Source: Mycobacterium sp. 1274756.6
GTDB lineage: Bacteria > Actinomycetota > Actinomycetes > Mycobacteriales > Mycobacteriaceae
Assembly (NCBI RefSeq): GCF_001668625.1
Contig: NZ_LZLJ01000092.1
Coordinates: forward strand, 1-52,655
Direction of reading: 5' to 3'
DNA: 52,655 bases
Each line of letters opens with the position of its first letter. Positions within the stretch are counted from its first letter, which is position 1. A program made the position numbers and the translations under genes. Below are positions 1 to 10,019 of this stretch, piece by piece. A model generated the notes under the pieces. The model was not told the DNA's origin. It worked only from the letters and a program-made list of their open reading frames with translations, and did not search any database.

Positions 1-716
1 GTGTCGAAGAGCCGGTCGTCGAGAGCAGGGGGGCGACCCCCCCCCCCGCCCCGGGCTGGAGCATCGCCCACCAGATCGCCCACCTGCTCTGGACCGACCG
101 GCTCTCGCTGCTGTCGATCACCGACGAGGACGCCTTCGGCGCCGCCCTGCGCGTCGCCGCCGCCAACCCCACCGGCTTCGTCGACGACGGCGCCGAGGAA
201 CTGGCGGCGTTGGCGGTCCCGGACCTGCTCGCCGACTGGCGGCGTACCCGCGGCCGGCTGCACGAGGCGCTGGCGGCGGTCCCCGAACACCGGAAACTGC
301 CCTGGTTCGGGCCGCCGATGAGCGCCGCGTCGATGGCGACCGCGCGGTTGATGGAGACCTGGGCGCACGGGTTGGATGTCGCCGACACGCTCGGGGTGAC
401 CCGCCCGGCCACCGCGCGGCTGCGCTCGATCGCCCACCTCGGGGTGCGCACCCGCGACTACGCGTTCGGCGTCAACGGCCTCACCGCGCCGGCCGAGCCG
501 TTCCGCGTCGAGCTGCGCGCCCCCGACGGCGAGCAGTGGGCGTGGGGTCCGGCCGACGCCGCCCAGCGGGTCACCGGGTCGGCGGAGGACTTCTGCTGCC
601 TGGTCACCCAGCGCCGCGCGCTGGCTGACCTCGACCTCACCGCCGACGGCGCGGATGCGCAGCGCTGGCTGCAGATCGCCCAGGCCTTCGCCGGGCCGCC
701 CGGCGCGGGCCGCTGA
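1..716 (+). CDS. TIGR03084-family (maleylpyruvate isomerase/mycothiol-type metal-binding) protein, 5'-truncated
   Basis: The reading frame is open from the window edge (codons start at base 3) to a TGA at 714-716. It contains the segment [20 protein letters not shown] near its start and [13 protein letters not shown] in the middle. These are typical of the TIGR03084 branch of DinB-like, mycothiol-dependent maleylpyruvate isomerase-type proteins, whose N-terminal four-helix fold binds a divalent metal through His residues. The exact substrate of this branch is not known to me. The true start lies upstream of the window. An internal ATG at 210 would remove the conserved N-terminal His segment and is therefore unlikely. 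The first ~30 bases, before a run of 11 C, do not look like this family and may be an assembly join. Confidence 0.7.
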   Translation, partial: VEEPVVESRGATPPPAPGWSIAHQIAHLLWTDRLSLLSITDEDAFGAALRVAAANPTGFVDDGAEELAALAVPDLLADWRRTRGRLHEALAAVPEHRKLPWFGPPMSAASMATARLMETWAHGLDVADTLGVTRPATARLRSIAHLGVRTRDYAFGVNGLTAPAEPFRVELRAPDGEQWAWGPADAAQRVTGSAEDFCCLVTQRRALADLDLTADGADAQRWLQIAQAFAGPPGAGR

Positions 717-729
717 CCGGACCGGCCGG

Positions 730-1239
730 TCAGCCCAGCCCGCTGGCGGTGTCCGCGCGGCCGTCGCCGTCGCTGTCGGTGAGCCTGGTGTCCCACCGGC
801 CGTCCCCGTCGGTGTCGAGGTAGGCCTCGGCGTAGCCGCCGGCGCCGTCGCCGAGCAGCACCCGGTCGGCCAGCCCGTCCCCGTCGGTGTCGAAGAGCCG
901 GTCGTCGGTCTCGCCGTCCCCGTCGAAATCGACCAGCGCCGGTCCGCTGTGCTCGACGCCGTCGAGGTCCTGCCAGCGCAGCCCGCCGGCCGGCACCGCC
1001 CAGATCCCCGCCCCGTCGTCGGTGAACGAGCTCTCCGCCACCCCGTCGTTGTCGAGGTCGAGCAGCGCGTGGTCGACGATGCCGTCGGCATCGAGGTCCA
1101 CCAGCGCGTCGTCGGGCAGCCCGTCCCCGTCGAGATCCAGCGCGATGCCGTCGGGTTCGCCGTCGCCGTCGAGATCGACATCGGGGGCCGCCGCCCAGAT
1201 CGAGGCCGTGCCGTCACCGTCACCCAAACAGAACTCCAT
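730..1239 (-). CDS. Asp/Gly-rich calcium-binding-repeat protein (Rv3906c-like)
   Basis: This encodes 169 residues, the same length as M. tuberculosis Rv3906c as I remember it, and it occupies the same place just downstream of pcnA on the same strand. The protein is almost entirely short D-x-D-x-D-G-type units (DLDGDGEPD, DLDNDGVAE, DTDGDGLAD, DSDGDGRAD and others, about eight). These resemble thrombospondin type 3/dockerin-like calcium loops. No signal peptide or membrane segment is visible, so calcium binding and location are inferred. The start ATG lies 24 bases after the pcnA stop, so the two are probably co-transcribed. The strongly biased composition gives long spurious ORFs on the other strand. 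Confidence 0.8.
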   Translation of the reverse strand: MEFCLGDGDGTASIWAAAPDVDLDGDGEPDGIALDLDGDGLPDDALVDLDADGIVDHALLDLDNDGVAESSFTDDGAGIWAVPAGGLRWQDLDGVEHSGPALVDFDGDGETDDRLFDTDGDGLADRVLLGDGAGGYAEAYLDTDGDGRWDTRLTDSDGDGRADTASGLG

Positions 1240-1263
1240 GCCGGTGAGACGGCGTGCGGGCCG

Positions 1264-2703
1264 TTACCGGTTCCCGGTCGCCGCCCACCAGGCGCGCAGC
1301 TCGGCGATCGCCTCCTCGCGGGACAGCGGGCCGCGCTCCAGCCGCAGCTCCTTGAGGTGCCGCCAGGCCTGCCCGACCACCGGCCCGGCCGGGATGTCGA
1401 GGATCTGCATGATCTCGTTGCCGTCCAGGTCGGGGCGGACCCGCTGCAGGTCCTCGCGGGCCGCCAGCTCGGCGATCCGGGCCTCCAGGTCGTCGTAGTT
1501 GGCCTGCAGCCGCGCCGCCCGGCGCTTGTTGCGGGTGGTGCAGTCGGCGCGCACCAGCTTGTGCAGCCGGGGCAGCAGCGGCCCGGCGTCGGTGACATAG
1601 CGGCGCACCGCCGAGTCGGTCCACTTGCCGCCGCCGTAGCCGTGGAACCGCAGGTGCAGGTAGACCAGCTGGGAGACGTCGTCGACCATCTGCTTGGAGT
1701 ACTTCAGCGCCCGCATCCGCTTGCGCGTCATCTTGGCGCCGACCACCTCGTGGTGGTGGAAGCTGACCCCGCCGTCGGGCTCGTGGCGGCGGGTGGCGGG
1801 TTTGCCGATGTCGTGCAGCAGCGCCGCCCACCGCAACACCAGGTCGGGTCCGTCGTCCTCCAGCGCGATGGCCTGCCGCAGCACCGTCAGCGAATGCTGG
1901 TAGACGTCCTTGTGCTGGTGGTGCTCGTCGATGGCCATCTGCATCCCGCCGATCTCGGGCAGCACCACCTCGCCCATCCCGGTCTGCACCATCAGGTCGA
2001 TCCCGGCGACCGGATCCGCGCCGATCATGAGTTTGTCCAACTCCGCGGCCACCCGCTCGGCGGTGATCCGGGCGAGTTGCGGCGCCATCTCGACGATCGC
2101 GGCGTGCACCCGGGGGGCGACCCGCAGACCCAGCTGGGAGACGAACCGCGCCGCGCGCAGCATCCGCAGCGGGTCGTCGCCGAAGGAGACCTCCGGTTCC
2201 GCCGGGGTGTCGAGCACCCCGGCGCGCAACGCGGTGAAACCGTCCAGCGGGTCGAGGAACTCCCCCGGCCCGTCGGCGGTGATGCGCACCGCCATCGCGT
2301 TGACGGTGAAATCCCGGCGCACCAGATCCCCGTCCAGCGCGTCGCCGAAGCGCACCTCCGGGTTGCGGGACACCTGGTCGTAGCTGTCGGCGCGGAACGT
2401 GGTGATCTCCAGCCGGTGCTCGCCCTTGCCGACGCCGACGGTGCCGAACTCGATCCCGGTGTCCCACAGCGCGTCCGCCCAGCCCCGCAGCAGCTGCTGC
2501 ACCTGCTCGGGCCGGGCGTCGGTGGTGAAATCCAGGTCCGGGCTGAGCCGGCCCAGCACCGCGTCGCGCACCGACCCGCCCACCAGGTACAGCTGATGGC
2601 CGCGGTCGCTGAACCGGGCACCCAGCTCCCGCAACAGGCCGGCGTGCCGGTTGAGCGCGACGGCGGCAGCCAGCAGCGCGCTGTCCTGAGTAGCGTCGGG
2701 CAC
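1264..2703 (-). CDS. pcnA: CCA tRNA nucleotidyltransferase
   Basis: This adds or repairs the 3' CCA end of tRNAs, which matters because tRNA-Ile and tRNA-Ala here lack an encoded CCA. It is 479 residues, the normal length for actinobacterial enzymes of the PcnA/CCA family (Rv3907c). The N-terminal polymerase-beta-type head has [14 protein letters not shown] followed by the metal-binding pair DLDFTT. The RNA-binding helical region follows, and a C-terminal HD domain is marked by [14 protein letters not shown]. The start ATG is preceded by a short AT-poor region shared with the divergent mutT4. An internal out-of-frame ORF of similar length on the plus strand is a shadow. Confidence 0.95.
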   Translation of the reverse strand: MPDATQDSALLAAAVALNRHAGLLRELGARFSDRGHQLYLVGGSVRDAVLGRLSPDLDFTTDARPEQVQQLLRGWADALWDTGIEFGTVGVGKGEHRLEITTFRADSYDQVSRNPEVRFGDALDGDLVRRDFTVNAMAVRITADGPGEFLDPLDGFTALRAGVLDTPAEPEVSFGDDPLRMLRAARFVSQLGLRVAPRVHAAIVEMAPQLARITAERVAAELDKLMIGADPVAGIDLMVQTGMGEVVLPEIGGMQMAIDEHHQHKDVYQHSLTVLRQAIALEDDGPDLVLRWAALLHDIGKPATRRHEPDGGVSFHHHEVVGAKMTRKRMRALKYSKQMVDDVSQLVYLHLRFHGYGGGKWTDSAVRRYVTDAGPLLPRLHKLVRADCTTRNKRRAARLQANYDDLEARIAELAAREDLQRVRPDLDGNEIMQILDIPAGPVVGQAWRHLKELRLERGPLSREEAIAELRAWWAATGNR

Positions 2704-2799
2704 GCTGACCGAGCCTAGTCATCGCGGCGCGGCGGTGACGAGGCGCACAGCCCGGCGGCACCGGGGCCGCGCGTCCCCGGGGGCCGCCACCTCGACAGC

Positions 2800-2812
2800 T
2801 AATATCGCTGGG
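2800..2812 (+). promoter_or_regulatory. -10 element giving a probable leaderless mutT4 mRNA
   Basis: TAATAT at 2800-2805 is a good mycobacterial TANNNT -10 hexamer. It ends seven bases before the GTG at 2813, so transcription would start at or next to the start codon. There is no Shine-Dalgarno-like sequence before this GTG, which fits a leaderless mRNA. Inferred from sequence only. Confidence 0.55.
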
Positions 2813-3550
2813 GTGTCGGAGGGCGAACAGGCGAAGCCACGGCGGCGCCGTAATCGGCGGCGCCGTCGACGCGCCGCCGACCCCACCGACACCCCCGCCG
2901 GCGCCAACCCGGGCGGCGGTGCCCGGGACGCCGCCGGCAGCAAGCCGCGCCCGCGCCGTCGCCCCGACCGGCTGCGCACCGTGCACGAGACCTCGGCGGG
3001 CGGTCTGGTCGTCGACGGCCTCGACGGGCCGCGGGAGGCCCAGCAGGCCGCGCTGATCGGACGGCTCGACCGGCGCGGCCGGATGTTGTGGTCGCTGCCC
3101 AAGGGTCACATCGAGGTCGGCGAGACCGCCGAGCAGACCGCCATCCGGGAGGTGGCCGAGGAGACCGGCATCCACGGGCGGGTGCTGGCCTCCCTCGGGC
3201 GCATCGACTACTGGTTCGTCACCGAGGGCCGCCGGGTGCACAAGACCGTGCACCACTACTTGCTGCGCTTCTCCGGCGGGGAGCTCTGCGACGCCGACGT
3301 CGAGGTCGCCGAGGTCGCCTGGGTGCCGCTGCCGGAGCTGCGGGCCCGGCTGGCCTACGCCGACGAACGCCGGCTGGCCGACGTCGCCGACGAGCTGATC
3401 GTGACGCTGCAGACCGACGGGCCCGACGCGCTGCCGCCGCTGCCGCCGTCGGCCCCGCGCCGGCGCCCCCAGACCCACTCCCACGCCCGCAGCCACCGCC
3501 CCGACAACCGCACCCCGGGCCGGAAGAACGGTCGCGGTCGCGGCCCGTGA
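2813..3550 (+). CDS. mutT4: Nudix hydrolase MutT4
   Basis: Nudix enzymes cleave nucleoside diphosphate-X substrates. This member (Rv3908) is one of the mycobacterial MutT paralogues thought to clean damaged nucleotides. The 245-residue product has a very basic N-terminal tail ([13 protein letters not shown]) and then the Nudix fold starting at [14 protein letters not shown]. The Nudix box is [20 protein letters not shown], with the catalytic REVAEE core. GTG 2813 was chosen over a longer ORF from 2735 because Rv3908 begins in the same way (V-S-x-GEQAK) and because a -10 hexamer sits just before it. Its stop overlaps the next start (GTGA). Confidence 0.92.
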   Translation: MSEGEQAKPRRRRNRRRRRRAADPTDTPAGANPGGGARDAAGSKPRPRRRPDRLRTVHETSAGGLVVDGLDGPREAQQAALIGRLDRRGRMLWSLPKGHIEVGETAEQTAIREVAEETGIHGRVLASLGRIDYWFVTEGRRVHKTVHHYLLRFSGGELCDADVEVAEVAWVPLPELRARLAYADERRLADVADELIVTLQTDGPDALPPLPPSAPRRRPQTHSHARSHRPDNRTPGRKNGRGRGP

Positions 3551-5898
3551 GGTGGCCCACTCGGGTGCGCCGCCTCGTCGCCGCCGCCCTCGCGTCCGGA
3601 CTCGCCGCCCTGCTTGTCGCGCCGGGCGCCGTACCGCCCGCCGCCGCCGACGCCCCCGACGCCGCGCCGTTCATCCGGGTGAGCATCGACTCGGTGACCC
3701 CCGCGGTGCTCACCGGCGCCAGCGACCCGCAGCTGACGGTGACCGGCCGCATCAAGAACATCGGCGACCGGCCGGTGCGCGACGTGACGATCCGCCTCGA
3801 GCAGGCCGCCGCGGTCGACACCGCCACCGAACTGCGCACCCCGCTGCGCGGCCAACACGACCAGTTCCAGCCGATCGGCGAGTTCCGTGACGTGGCCGCG
3901 ACCCTGCCCCGCCGCGCCGAGGTCGGCTTCACGCTGTCCGCGCCGCTGGACTCCGAGTCCGCCTCGGCGCTGCAGATCGCCGAGCCCGGCGTCTACCCGG
4001 TGCTGGTCAACGTCAACGCCACCCCCGACTACGGCGTCCCGGCCCGCCTCGACGACGCCCGGTTCCTGCTGCCCGTGCTGGAGTTGCCGGCCGATGCGGC
4101 CGGCTCACGCCCCGGCGACGGCCCCGCCGCCACCACCGGGGAGGCCGCGCCGATGCCGGTGACCATGCTGTGGCCGCTGGCCGACCGGCCGCGGCTGGCC
4201 CCCGGCTTCCCCGGCGGCACCACCCCGATCCGGCTGACCGACGACGACCTGGCCGCCTCGCTGGCCGCCGGCGGGCGCCTCGATGTCCTGCTGTCGACCG
4301 TCGAGTTCGCCACCAGCCCCGGCGCCGACCCCGACGGGCTGCTCGGCCGGTCCCTGTGCCTGGCCGTCGACCCCGATCTGCTGGTCACGGTCAACGCCAT
4401 GACCCGCGACTATCTGGTGACCGAGACTGCCGATCCCGGCGGGCCCGCCCACCCGGGGCTCGGGCAGGCCGCCGCCGCGGGCTGGCTGAGCCGGCTGCGC
4501 AGCCTCGCCGCCCGGCTGTGCGTGACCGCGCTGCCCTACGCGCAGGCCGATCTCACCGCGCTGCAGCGGGTCGGCGACACCGGGATGGCCACCATCGCCA
4601 CCAGTGGCGCCAGCCAAGTCGTCGACCAGATGCTGGGCGTCTCCTCGGTGCGCGGAGCCACCCCGCTCGGCGACGGCCCGCTGACCCAGCGCGCCGTGGA
4701 CCTGCTCTCCGGGCAGGCCGACACGGTGGCGATCACCCCCGCCCCGGCCGTCCCCGGCGACGACGGCGCCGACGGCGCCGCCGACCTCACCCCGCGGCGG
4801 CTGTCCCCGCGGGTGGTGACCGCCCCGTTCGACCCGGCGGTCGGCGCCGCTCTGGCCGCGGTCGGCACCCGGCCGACCTCACCGCTGTACCTCGACAGCC
4901 GGGCCCTGCGGAAGCTCAAGCAGAACCTGCAGCACGATTCGGCGGTCGCCCGCCGCCAGGACGCGCTGGGCGCGATCCTGTGGCGCGCCCTGCAGCCCGA
5001 CGCCGAACCGCGCGGCGAGATCCTGCTGCCGCCGGCCACCTGGGCGCTGGAACCCGACGACGCCCACGCGCTGCTGTCCACCCTGGGCACGGCGCTGCGC
5101 GCGGGCGTCGCGGTGCCCCGCCCGCTGTCCGAGCTGATCGCCCACAACCACGACACCGCGGCGCTGCCCGAGCCGGGCTACCCGCCGCGCGCCGACCGCG
5201 CCGACCGCGGCCGCATCGACGACACCGTCACCACCGAGATCGCCGACCAGACCCGGCCACTGTGGGGCCTGACCGCCGCGCTGACCACCGATCCGCGCAC
5301 CGGGCTGACCGGCGCCGCCTACACCGCGCCGCTGCGCGAGGACATGCTGCGCGCGCTCAGCCAGGCCGAGCCGCCCGCCGAACGCAACAACCTGGCCCGC
5401 GACCGGCTGGCGGCGGTCGGCGTCACCGTCGCCAACCTGCTCGGCGGGGTCACCGTGGTCAACCCGGGCGGCTCCTACACGCTGGCCACCGAGCACAGCC
5501 CGCTGCCGCTGGCGCTGCGCAACGACCTGGCGGTGCCGATCCGGGTGCGGCTGCACCTAGAGACCCCGCCCGGCATGACGGTCACCGACCCCGGCGAGAT
5601 CGAGCTGCCGCCCGGCTACCTGCCGCTGCGGGTGCCCATCGAGGTGCGGCTCAACCAGCGGGTGGCGGTCGATGCGGCGCTGAGCACCCCCGACGGCATG
5701 CCGCTCGGGGCGACGGTCCGGCTGTCGGTGCACGCCAACGCCTACGGCAAGGTGCTGTTCGCGATCACCCTGTCGGCCGCCGCGGTGCTGATCGTGCTGG
5801 CCGGGCGCCGACTGTGGCACCGGTTCCGCGGCCAACCCGACCCGGCGGATCTGCCCGAGCCGCGCTCGGGCGAGGAGCTCCCGGGACGGGACCCGTGA
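3547..5898 (+). CDS. secreted/membrane-anchored DUF6049 protein (Rv3909-like)
   Basis: This 783-residue product has an N-terminal signal sequence ([20 protein letters not shown], ending near an AAADA cleavage-like site), a long extracytoplasmic region, and one C-terminal membrane segment ([20 protein letters not shown]) with a basic cytoplasmic tail. It is the positional and length equivalent of Rv3909. The biochemical function is unknown. Its constant place directly before murJ suggests a role with lipid II flipping or the periplasmic side of wall assembly. GTG 3547 overlaps the mutT4 stop as GTGA, and its own stop overlaps the murJ start in the same way, so all three genes are translationally coupled. 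Confidence 0.88.
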   Translation: MRWPTRVRRLVAAALASGLAALLVAPGAVPPAAADAPDAAPFIRVSIDSVTPAVLTGASDPQLTVTGRIKNIGDRPVRDVTIRLEQAAAVDTATELRTPLRGQHDQFQPIGEFRDVAATLPRRAEVGFTLSAPLDSESASALQIAEPGVYPVLVNVNATPDYGVPARLDDARFLLPVLELPADAAGSRPGDGPAATTGEAAPMPVTMLWPLADRPRLAPGFPGGTTPIRLTDDDLAASLAAGGRLDVLLSTVEFATSPGADPDGLLGRSLCLAVDPDLLVTVNAMTRDYLVTETADPGGPAHPGLGQAAAAGWLSRLRSLAARLCVTALPYAQADLTALQRVGDTGMATIATSGASQVVDQMLGVSSVRGATPLGDGPLTQRAVDLLSGQADTVAITPAPAVPGDDGADGAADLTPRRLSPRVVTAPFDPAVGAALAAVGTRPTSPLYLDSRALRKLKQNLQHDSAVARRQDALGAILWRALQPDAEPRGEILLPPATWALEPDDAHALLSTLGTALRAGVAVPRPLSELIAHNHDTAALPEPGYPPRADRADRGRIDDTVTTEIADQTRPLWGLTAALTTDPRTGLTGAAYTAPLREDMLRALSQAEPPAERNNLARDRLAAVGVTVANLLGGVTVVNPGGSYTLATEHSPLPLALRNDLAVPIRVRLHLETPPGMTVTDPGEIELPPGYLPLRVPIEVRLNQRVAVDAALSTPDGMPLGATVRLSVHANAYGKVLFAITLSAAAVLIVLAGRRLWHRFRGQPDPADLPEPRSGEELPGRDP

Positions 5899-8800
5899 GC
5901 AGCCCCAAACCGGCGCCGCGGCCCGAACTCTCCGACGCCGCGGTGGTGTCCCGGTCCTGGGGGATGGCGCTGGCGACCCTGGTCAGCCGGATCACCGGGT
6001 TCATCCGCATCGTGCTGCTGGCGGCGATCCTCGGCGCGGCGCTCTCCAGCGCGTTCTCGGTGGCCAACCAGCTGCCCAACCTGATCGCGGCGCTGGTGCT
6101 GGAGGCGACGTTCACCGCGATCTTCGTGCCGGTGCTGGCCCGCGCCGAACGCGACGACCCCGACGGCGGGGCCGCCTTCGTGCGGCGGCTGGTCACCCTG
6201 GCCACCAGCCTGCTGCTGGTGACCACCGTGGTGTCGGTCGCGGCGGCCCCGCTGCTGGTGCGGCTGATGCTGGGCGGCGACCCGCAGGTCAACGAGCCGT
6301 TGACCACCGCGTTCGCCTACCTGCTGCTGCCGCAGGTGATCTTCTACGGCCTGTCGTCGGTGTTCATGGCGATCCTGAACAACCGCAACATCTTCGGCCC
6401 GCCGGCGTGGGCGCCGGTGGTCAACAACGTGATCGCCATCGCCACGCTGGTCCTGTACCTGCTGATGCCCGGCGAACTGTCGGTGGACCCGGTGCGGATG
6501 GGCAACGCCAAACTGCTGGTGCTGGGCGTCGGCACCACGCTGGGGGTGGTGGCGCAGGCGGCGGTGCTGCTGGTGGCGATCGGGCGCGAGCGGATCAGCC
6601 TGCGCCCGCTGTGGGGCATCGACGACCGGCTCAAACGGTTCGGCGCGATGGCCGCGGCGATGGTGCTCTACGTGCTGATCAGCCAGATCGGGCTCGTCGT
6701 GGGCAACCAGATCGCGTCGACCGCGGCGGCGTCCGGGCCGGCCATCTACACCTACACCTGGCTGGTGCTGATGCTGCCGTTCGGGATGATCGGGGTGACG
6801 GTGCTGACCGTGGTGATGCCCCGGCTGAGCCGCAACGCCGCCGCCGACGACACCCCCGCGGTGCTCGACGACCTGTCGCTGGCCACCCGGCTGACCATGC
6901 TCACCCTGATTCCGATCGTGGCGGTGATGACCGTCGGCGGCCCGGCGATCGGCAGCGCCCTGTTCGCCTACGGCAACTTCGGTTCCGTCGACGCCGGGTA
7001 CCTGGGCGCGGCGATCTCGCTGTCGGCGTTCACCCTGATCCCCTACGCCCTGGTGCTGCTGCAGCTGCGGGTGTTCTACGCCCGCGAGCAGCCGTGGACA
7101 CCGATCGCCATCATCGTCATCATCACCACGGTCAAGATCATCGGCTCGCTGATCGCCCCGCACGTCACCGACAACCCCGACATGGTGGCCGGGTTCCTGG
7201 GCCTGGCCAACGGGCTGGGCTTCCTCGCCGGCGCCGTCGCCGGGCACATCCTGCTGCGCCGGCGGCTGCGGCCGCCCGACGGGCACCTCGTCGCGCTGCC
7301 GGTGGTTCGCACGGTGCTGGTGACGATCGCGGCGTCGCTGCTGGCCGGCACCCTCGCCCACGCGGTCGACCGGCTGGCCGGCCTGCAGCGCTGGACCGAG
7401 CACGGCGGCCTGGGCTCGCTGGCGCGGCTGGTCGTGTTGACCATGATCGTGCTGCCGCTGGTCGCCCTGATCCTGGTGCAGGCGCGGGTTCCCGACGCAC
7501 TGGCCGCCGTCGACGCCGTGCGACGCCGATTCGGCCGCCCCGCTCCGGCCCCGGCGGGCGCCGCGTTTCGGCCCGACCGGTCCGCCCGACAGCCCGCGTT
7601 CGCGTACCCTGAACACACCAATTCGCCAACGCCGGGCATTCGACGGGTGCCTCCCGGCGAGCGCGCCGGGGCCGGAACACCGAAAGGACCGGAGGTGACC
7701 GAGAGTTCCTCGACGGCATCGGGCGGCGCTACGGAGGCCGGCGGCGGTTCCACCGCCGACTCCTTCCAGCCCGACGTGGCCGCACAGCGCCGCACCGGCA
7801 GCGGCGACGCCCCGAGCTTCGACCGGTCCGCCCGCCCGGCAACCGACCCGGACGACGACCAGCAGCTGGTTCCCGGCACCAGCGTGATCGGCGGCCGCTA
7901 CCGGCTGCTGGTGTTCCACGGCGGCCCGCCCGGGCTGCAGTTCTGGCAGGCGCTGGACACCGCCCTGGACCGGCAGGTGGCGTTGACCTTCGTCGACCCG
8001 GAGAACACCCTCACCGACGAGCAGCGCGAGACGATCCTGTCCCGCACGCTGCGGTTGAGCCGCATCGAGCATCCCGGCATCGCGCGCATCCTCGATGTCG
8101 CCCACACCAGTGTCGGCGGGCTGGTGGTCGCCGAATGGATCCGCGGCGGATCGCTGCGCGAGGTCGCCGAGACCGCCCCCTCCCCCATCGGCGCCACCCG
8201 GGCGGTGCAGTCGCTGGCCGGCGCGGCGGAGGCCGCCCACCGGGCCGGCGTGGCCCTGTCGATCGACCATCCCAGCCGGGTGCGGGTCAGCATCGACGGC
8301 CAGGTGGCGCTGGCCTTCCCGGCGACCATGCCCGACGCCTCCCCCGATTCCGACATCGGCGGCATCGGTGCGGTGCTCTACGCCCTGCTCGTCAACCGGT
8401 GGCCGCTGACCGAATCCGGCACCGCGAGCGGGCTGCCCCCCGCCGAGCGGGACCGCTCGGGTCAGCCGCTCGAGCCGGCCTCGGTCAACCCCGACATCCC
8501 GTTCCAGATCTCGACGGCCGCCTTGCACTCGGTACGCCAAACCGGCCGGATCCGCAGCGCCGCCACCCTGCTCAACCTGTTGAAGCAGGCCGCGGTGGTC
8601 GCCGATCACACCGACCTGCTGGCCCCGGTCGACGTGGAACCGCCGGCCCCGGCCCCCGACGAGGACGCCCTCGCCCAGCGACGCCGGATGGTCATGATCG
8701 GCGCCGGGGTCGGGGTCGCGATCATCGCGGTCTTCCTGCTGGTGCTGGCCTCAGTGCTCAACCGGATGTTCGGCGACGTCAGCGGCGGGCTGGACAAGGA

Positions 8801-9323
8801 CCGGCTGGGGCTGAACACCCCCTCGGCGGCCTCGGAGTCCGGCGCCGAGGACCGGCCCACCGCGCCGGCGGGCAGCGTCGTCAAACCGGTCAGCGCGACG
8901 GTCTTCTCCCCCGACGGCGGTGCCGATAATCCCGGCGACGCCGGCCTGGCCATCGACGGTGATCGCACGACGGCGTGGAAGACCGACATCTACACCGACC
9001 CGACCCCGTTCCCCGGTTTCAAGAGCGGGGTGGGGCTGCTGCTGCAGCTGCCCGAGGCCACCGAGATCGGTTCGGTGACGATCGCGGTGTCGAGCACCGG
9101 CACCGAGATCGAGTTGCGGTCGGCCTCCTCGTCGTCGCCGGCCAAGCTCGACGACACCACCGAGCTGACCCCGGCGAAGAAGATGAAGCCCGGCGAGAAC
9201 ACCATCGAGGTCGACTCTTCGGAGACGACTTCCACACTGCTGGTGTGGATTTCGAAGCTGGGCACCACCAACGGCGAGAGCCGGGCCGACATCTCCGAGA
9301 TCACCGTCCGGGCCGCCTCCTGA
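5895..9323 (+). CDS. murJ: MurJ/MviN lipid II flippase with pseudokinase and extracellular discoidin-like domain
   Basis: This flips lipid II across the membrane for peptidoglycan synthesis. The 1142-residue product has the MviN/MurJ multi-helix core (about residues 15-540), then a cytoplasmic kinase-like domain from GGRYRLLVFHGG. That domain has lost the VAIK Lys (VALTFVD), the HRD triad (SIDHPSRVRV) and DFG, so it is a pseudokinase. A single membrane helix follows (MIGAGVGVAIIAVFLLVLAS), and then an outer beta-sandwich with DGDRTTAWKTD, like F5/8/discoidin modules. In M. tuberculosis (Rv3910), PknB phosphorylates the pseudokinase, which then binds FhaA and restrains wall synthesis. Both partners are encoded in this window. 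The GTG start overlaps the upstream stop. Confidence 0.93.
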   Translation: MSSPKPAPRPELSDAAVVSRSWGMALATLVSRITGFIRIVLLAAILGAALSSAFSVANQLPNLIAALVLEATFTAIFVPVLARAERDDPDGGAAFVRRLVTLATSLLLVTTVVSVAAAPLLVRLMLGGDPQVNEPLTTAFAYLLLPQVIFYGLSSVFMAILNNRNIFGPPAWAPVVNNVIAIATLVLYLLMPGELSVDPVRMGNAKLLVLGVGTTLGVVAQAAVLLVAIGRERISLRPLWGIDDRLKRFGAMAAAMVLYVLISQIGLVVGNQIASTAAASGPAIYTYTWLVLMLPFGMIGVTVLTVVMPRLSRNAAADDTPAVLDDLSLATRLTMLTLIPIVAVMTVGGPAIGSALFAYGNFGSVDAGYLGAAISLSAFTLIPYALVLLQLRVFYAREQPWTPIAIIVIITTVKIIGSLIAPHVTDNPDMVAGFLGLANGLGFLAGAVAGHILLRRRLRPPDGHLVALPVVRTVLVTIAASLLAGTLAHAVDRLAGLQRWTEHGGLGSLARLVVLTMIVLPLVALILVQARVPDALAAVDAVRRRFGRPAPAPAGAAFRPDRSARQPAFAYPEHTNSPTPGIRRVPPGERAGAGTPKGPEVTESSSTASGGATEAGGGSTADSFQPDVAAQRRTGSGDAPSFDRSARPATDPDDDQQLVPGTSVIGGRYRLLVFHGGPPGLQFWQALDTALDRQVALTFVDPENTLTDEQRETILSRTLRLSRIEHPGIARILDVAHTSVGGLVVAEWIRGGSLREVAETAPSPIGATRAVQSLAGAAEAAHRAGVALSIDHPSRVRVSIDGQVALAFPATMPDASPDSDIGGIGAVLYALLVNRWPLTESGTASGLPPAERDRSGQPLEPASVNPDIPFQISTAALHSVRQTGRIRSAATLLNLLKQAAVVADHTDLLAPVDVEPPAPAPDEDALAQRRRMVMIGAGVGVAIIAVFLLVLASVLNRMFGDVSGGLDKDRLGLNTPSAASESGAEDRPTAPAGSVVKPVSATVFSPDGGADNPGDAGLAIDGDRTTAWKTDIYTDPTPFPGFKSGVGLLLQLPEATEIGSVTIAVSSTGTEIELRSASSSSPAKLDDTTELTPAKKMKPGENTIEVDSSETTSTLLVWISKLGTTNGESRADISEITVRAAS

Positions 9324-9373
9324 CCCCTGTGGGTAACCGCCCGAGGTGAAGTGCCCGGCTGGCAGCGGCTGGA

Positions 9374-9385
9374 TACTGTCCGCGC
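9374..9385 (+). promoter_or_regulatory. possible -10 for leaderless sigM
   Basis: TACTGT at 9374-9379 matches TANNNT and ends six bases before the sigM GTG at 9386. The upstream sequence lacks a Shine-Dalgarno motif. This would give a leaderless transcript; no clear SigM-type -35 is visible. Confidence 0.4.
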
Positions 9386-9967
9386 GTGGACTCTGGGGAA
9401 GACGGTCGGTACGACCGCAGCGACGCCGAACTGCTGGCCGATCATGTGGGTGGGGACCGGGAGGCCTTCGCCGAGTTGGTGCGGCGCCATCACGGCCGGC
9501 TGCACCGGCTGGCGCGGCGCTGCAGCCGCTCCCCCGAGGACGCCGCCGACGCCCTGCAGGATGCGCTGCTGGCGGTGCACCGGGCGGCCGGGTCGTTCCG
9601 CTCCGACGCCGCGGTGAGCAGCTGGTTGTACCGCATCGTGGTCAACGCCTGCCGCGACCGGCTGCGCAACACCTGCGCCCACGAGACCCGGCCCCTCGAG
9701 GACACCGCGGTGGTGGCCGACCGCACCGCGCAGGTGGCCACCGCGATCACGGTGCACCGGGCGCTGCGGCGGCTGCCGACCGATCAGCGGGCGGCGGTGA
9801 TCGCGGTGCACCTGCAGGACCGGTCGGTGGCCGAGACCGCCCGCGCGCTCGGGGTCGCCGAGGGCACCGTGAAGAGCCGCTGCGCGCGGGCCCGGGTGCG
9901 GCTGGCGGCGCTGCTGACCGACCCGGTGGGGCCCGCCCGTACCGTGGGCGGGAACAGCCGGGATTAG
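9386..9967 (+). CDS. sigM: ECF RNA polymerase sigma factor SigM
   Basis: This is an extracytoplasmic-function sigma factor of 193 residues. Region 2 is recognisable from [20 protein letters not shown] through [20 protein letters not shown] to [16 protein letters not shown]. Region 4 includes [19 protein letters not shown] and the helix-turn-helix [20 protein letters not shown]. It aligns well with mycobacterial SigM (Rv3911), which directs expression of a small set of secreted/ESX-related genes. In M. tuberculosis and M. smegmatis sigM is followed by its membrane anti-sigma gene (Rv3912). Here only 52 bases separate sigM from trxB2, so that regulator is missing from the locus. Confidence 0.92.
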   Translation: MDSGEDGRYDRSDAELLADHVGGDREAFAELVRRHHGRLHRLARRCSRSPEDAADALQDALLAVHRAAGSFRSDAAVSSWLYRIVVNACRDRLRNTCAHETRPLEDTAVVADRTAQVATAITVHRALRRLPTDQRAAVIAVHLQDRSVAETARALGVAEGTVKSRCARARVRLAALLTDPVGPARTVGGNSRD

Positions 9968-10019
9968 GCTGGCGTTGGTAGCTCCTGTGGCAGCCCACGG
10001 CTCTAGCGGAAAGGCGCGT

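Noticed and set aside
655..2718. 687-codon plus-strand ORF
   Set aside because: It is antisense to the Asp/Gly-repeat gene and pcnA, is Val/Pro/Gln-rich as expected of a high-GC shadow frame, and shows no family motif.
5742..8609. 955-codon minus-strand ORF
   Set aside because: It is antisense to murJ, with repetitive His/Gln/Arg/Gly composition typical of a shadow frame.
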